From assembly GCA_014649155.1 (NCBI GenBank), contig BMSM01000005.1:310001-374000 (forward strand): a stretch of DNA of 64,000 nt, written 5' to 3'. Made by a program: the position numbers and the translations under genes. Origin of the DNA: Streptomyces griseoviridis. Lineage in GTDB: Bacteria > Actinomycetota > Actinomycetes > Streptomycetales > Streptomycetaceae. Positions within the stretch are counted from its first letter, which is position 1, and each line of letters starts with the position of its first letter. The notes below the pieces were generated by a model that was not told the DNA's origin, did not search any database, and saw only the letters and a program-made list of their open reading frames with translations. Positions 48,901-64,000 of this stretch are shown here, in pieces.

Positions 48901-51804
48901 CCTGCCGCGGGCCGCTGACGACCACCGGATCGACAGAGGTCAGCCAGCCCACGGTACGGGACAGGTCGGCCCCCGCACACGCCCGCGGACCGGGCCCGGC
49001 CGCGCTGTCGAGGCGGCCGTGCGTCTCCACGTCCAGGGTGACCAGACGGCAGCCCCGCCACCGGGCGAGGGCGAGCGCCACCGCGCCGGTGAGGACCGTG
49101 TGCACCGGCAGGCCGAGCCGCCGGGGCACGTCGGTCAGCAGCAGCTTCGTCGGGTCCGCGGCCAGGACGAACTCCTCGTGCCGCCCCTCCTCCTCGCGGC
49201 CCGGCGGCAGGGACGCGAGGAGACCGTCGCACTCGTGCCGGGCCTCGGCCACCGCCCGCCAGTAGGCGGCACCCTCGGGATCGGCGGCGGCGCGGGCGAG
49301 GAGGGCGGCCCAGGCGCGCTCCCCGGTCGGCTCGGGCGGCAGGCGGGGCAGTTCGCCCTCCCGCAGCGCGCCGAGCGCCGTGTCCAGGTCGGACAGGACG
49401 ATCCCCCAGGAGACGGCGTCCATCACCAGGTGGTGCGCGGTCAGGCGCAGGATGTCCTCACACGCCGGTTCGTCGGACTCCGCATCGCCGGAGCCGGCTT
49501 CGCCGGAGTCGGGGGAGGCCGTGGCGCCGCGGACCAGCAGGGCGCCGAAGACCCGGCCCGCCTCCGGGTCGAGGCCGCGCTGCACGTCCTGCCAGCGCCG
49601 CTCGGCCTCGCCGTCGTCCCCGCCGGCGTCGACGACCGTGAGCAGGTCGCGTACCGCTCGGCCGGAGGGCGCCGGCGCGGGCCGTACCCGGTGGTCCGCG
49701 CCGGCGATGGCGATCCGGCAGGTGAGAGCCGGGTGGGCGGCGAGGACGCACTGAAGGGCCAGCCGTACGAGGAGCGGGTCGGCCGGCTGCCGCAGCCGTA
49801 CGGCGGCCGACAGGTTCCAGTGCCGGCGTTCCGGCCCTGCGACGCGCTCGAAGAACCACGACTGGACCGGTGACGGGCCGGGGACGGCGGGCGCGGCGCC
49901 CGTCCGGGGCGGTACGGGCGCCGGGGCGTCCCCGCCGTCGTCCGGGGGCGGCGGCGCGGACGCCCGGCCGGTGAGCAGGCGGGCCAGCGCGCCCGGTGTG
50001 GGGTCGCGGAAGACGTCGCGGGCCGACAGCGAGAACCCGGCCCCGCGCAACCGGGTCACCAACTGCACGGCGAGGATGGAGTCGCCGCCCGCGGCGAAGA
50101 AGTTCGGCCCGTCCGGGCCGGCGTCCGCCCCCTCGCCCCCCTCGTCCGTGGAGAGTCCCGGCAGCAGGGCGGCCCACGCCTCCCGGCACGCCGCCAGCGC
50201 CCGCGCGTCCACGGGGGCGGGGACGCCGGATCCGGACCGGTCCTGACCGGCGCCGCCGGAGGCCCGGGCGGGGGTGGCCGTGCCCGTCACGGAAGCCGCT
50301 CCGAGCGGCCGGGCCGCACCCGGCGCCTCGCGCAGCGCCCGGCCGAGGACCTCGGCGACCGGAGCGTCGGGGGCTGCCGCCAGCGCCCCGGCCACCGCGG
50401 CCACCTCGGCGGCACAGCGCTCCGCCGACGGCCGGTCGAACCGTTCCCGGTCGTACTTGAGCAGGCCCCGGATCTCACCGTCGCGTTCCACCAGGGTCAG
50501 GTTGACGTGCCCCACGCCCGGCTGCTGGATCTCCTCCACGATCGCGGCCGTGAGGCCGGGGGCGATGTCGCCCGCCGGGTCCGCCTGCTCGTGCAGGAAG
50601 GCGAACGGGCAGGTGAACGGGGAGCCGTCCTCCGGGTCGAAGCCGTCGTCCAGGAGTTCCGCGATGCGGGGGAAGGGCAGGTCGCAGTGGTCGAGACCGG
50701 CGGTGAGTTCGGCGCGTACGGCACGGACGTATCCGGCGGCCGTCGTCGTGCCGCCGTCGTCGCCCGCGGGGAGCGGGGAGCGGACCGGTATCAGGTTGGT
50801 GAGGTAGCCGACGGTCCGGTCGAAGCGCGCGTCGTGCCGGATGGCGACCGGGGTGCCCACGGCCAGCCGCCGCCCGGGATCGTGCCGGCCGAGGGCCAGC
50901 AGGTAGGCGGCGAGCAGCACGGCGAACACGCTGGAGCGGCTCCGCGCGGCGAACGACCGCAACGCCGCCGTCTCCCCGGTGCCGAACCGGACGGGGACGC
51001 TCGCCGACGCCCGGGTCCGCCGGGTGGTCCCGGGCCGGTCGAAGGGGAGCAGCGGTGCTCCCGTCACCCCGGACATCCGTTCGCGCCAGAAGCCGGTCAG
51101 CCGCTCCTGGTCCTGTGCGGCGCGTTCGGCGCGCAGGGCGGCGTAGTCGGCGAACGACGGCCCTGCGGGCCCCGGGGCCCCAGGATCGTCCGGCGCCCGG
51201 TACAGCGCCCACAGGTCCCGCAGCACCACCACCGACGAATGCCCGTCGAAGACCAGGTGGTGCACGACGAGGAGCAGGTGGTGGTGGTCCGGGGCGTGCG
51301 CGAACAGCACGGCGCGCAGCAGGCCCCGCTCGGGGTCCAGGGGCCGTGCCGCCTCGTGCGCCGGGGCCGCCCGGTACGACTCGGGCGGCGCGTCCGCACC
51401 GCCGGCCGCATCCCGCACCTCCAGGCGCGGTGGGGCGGGCGCGGCCACGAGGACCGGGCCGTCCGGCCGGGCCGCGACCCGGGTGGCCAGCACGGGGTGA
51501 CGGGCCGTCAGCGCGTCGAAGGCCCGCGACAGGCGGGGCACGTCGAGCGGCCCGCGCAGTTCGACCGCGACCGGGATGTCGTACAGCCCGGTGCCGGGGT
51601 CGAGCCGGTGCAGGAACAGCAGACCGCGCTGCTCCGGTGTCAGGGGGATCTCCGAGGGCTGCTCCGGCCGTTCCGGGGCGGTGGTCGCGGGGCCCGGCCC
51701 CGGGGCGGTGTCCCCGCCCCGGCGCAGCAGGGACTTCAGCCGCTCCCGCTTGGCCTCGACGGTCTCGTCCGGGGTGCCGTCCGTGCGGGTGCTCGTGGGT
51801 GCGC

Positions 51805-51808
<4 letters not shown>
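45944..51808 (-). CDS. NRPS without adenylation domains, C-T-E-C-T-TE
   Basis: A 1954-residue protein. An N-terminal charged helix (about residues 14-30, KRERLKSLLRR) may be a docking element. C1 (51-480) has VVHHLVFDG (H183/H184). T1 has S577. E (640-1090) has AHHLVMDAVSW and FNYLGQ. C2 (1115-1540) has FHHALLDG (H1241/H1242). T2 has S1612 in LGGHSLL. TE (1685-1945) has the triad S1762 (GFSGG), D1789 and H1927. No A domain is present, so amino acids must be loaded in trans, most simply by the Cys-type A protein in the same operon. E predicts a D-residue, and TE releases or cyclises the product. Both ends overlap neighbours as ATGA. Confidence 0.92.
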
Positions 51809-59640
<7,832 letters not shown>

Positions 59641-59650
59641 TGCGGCTCCT

Positions 59651-64000
<4,350 letters not shown>

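Overview
The window is high-GC DNA with long actinobacterial ORFs, gamma-butyrolactone (GBL) regulators and hybrid NRPS/PKS genes, which points to a Streptomyces or close relative. No rRNA, tRNA, CRISPR array or insertion sequence was seen.

Left part (1-9.4 kb): a redox and hypoxia-type neighbourhood. It holds a cytochrome P450 cut by the window edge, a lone cytochrome c oxidase subunit I (ctaD), a DevR-like response regulator, a degenerate Acg-type nitroreductase broken up by five 35-bp tandem repeats, an FMN-binding PNPOx-fold protein and a DevS-like double-GAF histidine kinase. Related GGGCCG-N2-CGGCCC palindromes recur upstream of three of these genes. A maltose acetyltransferase-tetR pair follows.

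9.4-28.2 kb: a leftward siderophore operon, mostly translationally coupled, behind an iron box. Order of transcription: isochorismate synthase, aryl carrier protein, siderophore-interacting reductase, FecB-type lipoprotein, two FecCD permeases, FecE-type ATPase, a 3346-residue NRPS (C-A-T-E-C-A-T-E-C) and an MFS exporter. The 2,3-dihydroxybenzoate (DHB) ligase gene upstream keeps only its 3' part. It abuts the 3' remnant of an opposite-strand methyltransferase gene, which suggests a deletion scar.

28.2-32.6 kb: a YihY/BrkB membrane protein, a two-component system and a small secreted protein ending in a strong terminator.

32.7-38.5 kb: a GBL signalling block with a HAD-like protein, ArpA/ScbR-type receptor, AfsA-type synthase, SDR reductase, second TetR and a SARP activator. 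ARE-like sites lie before the receptor, synthase, second TetR and SARP.

38.6-64 kb: the left end of a trans-AT NRPS/PKS antibiotic cluster. It holds a sarcosine-oxidase-like flavoenzyme, a virginiamycin B lyase homologue (Vgb), a drug exporter, a stand-alone Cys-type adenylation protein, a discrete acyltransferase, an NRPS without any A domain (C-T-E-C-T-TE), a Cy-Cy-A(Ser)-T-Ox-KS-ACP hybrid and a KR-ACP-KS-ACP protein reaching the window end. A Ser-derived oxazole, an epimerised Cys, a discrete AT and streptogramin B lyase-type resistance together fit a streptogramin-like (griseoviridin/viridogrisein-type) pathway. The product assignment is inference.
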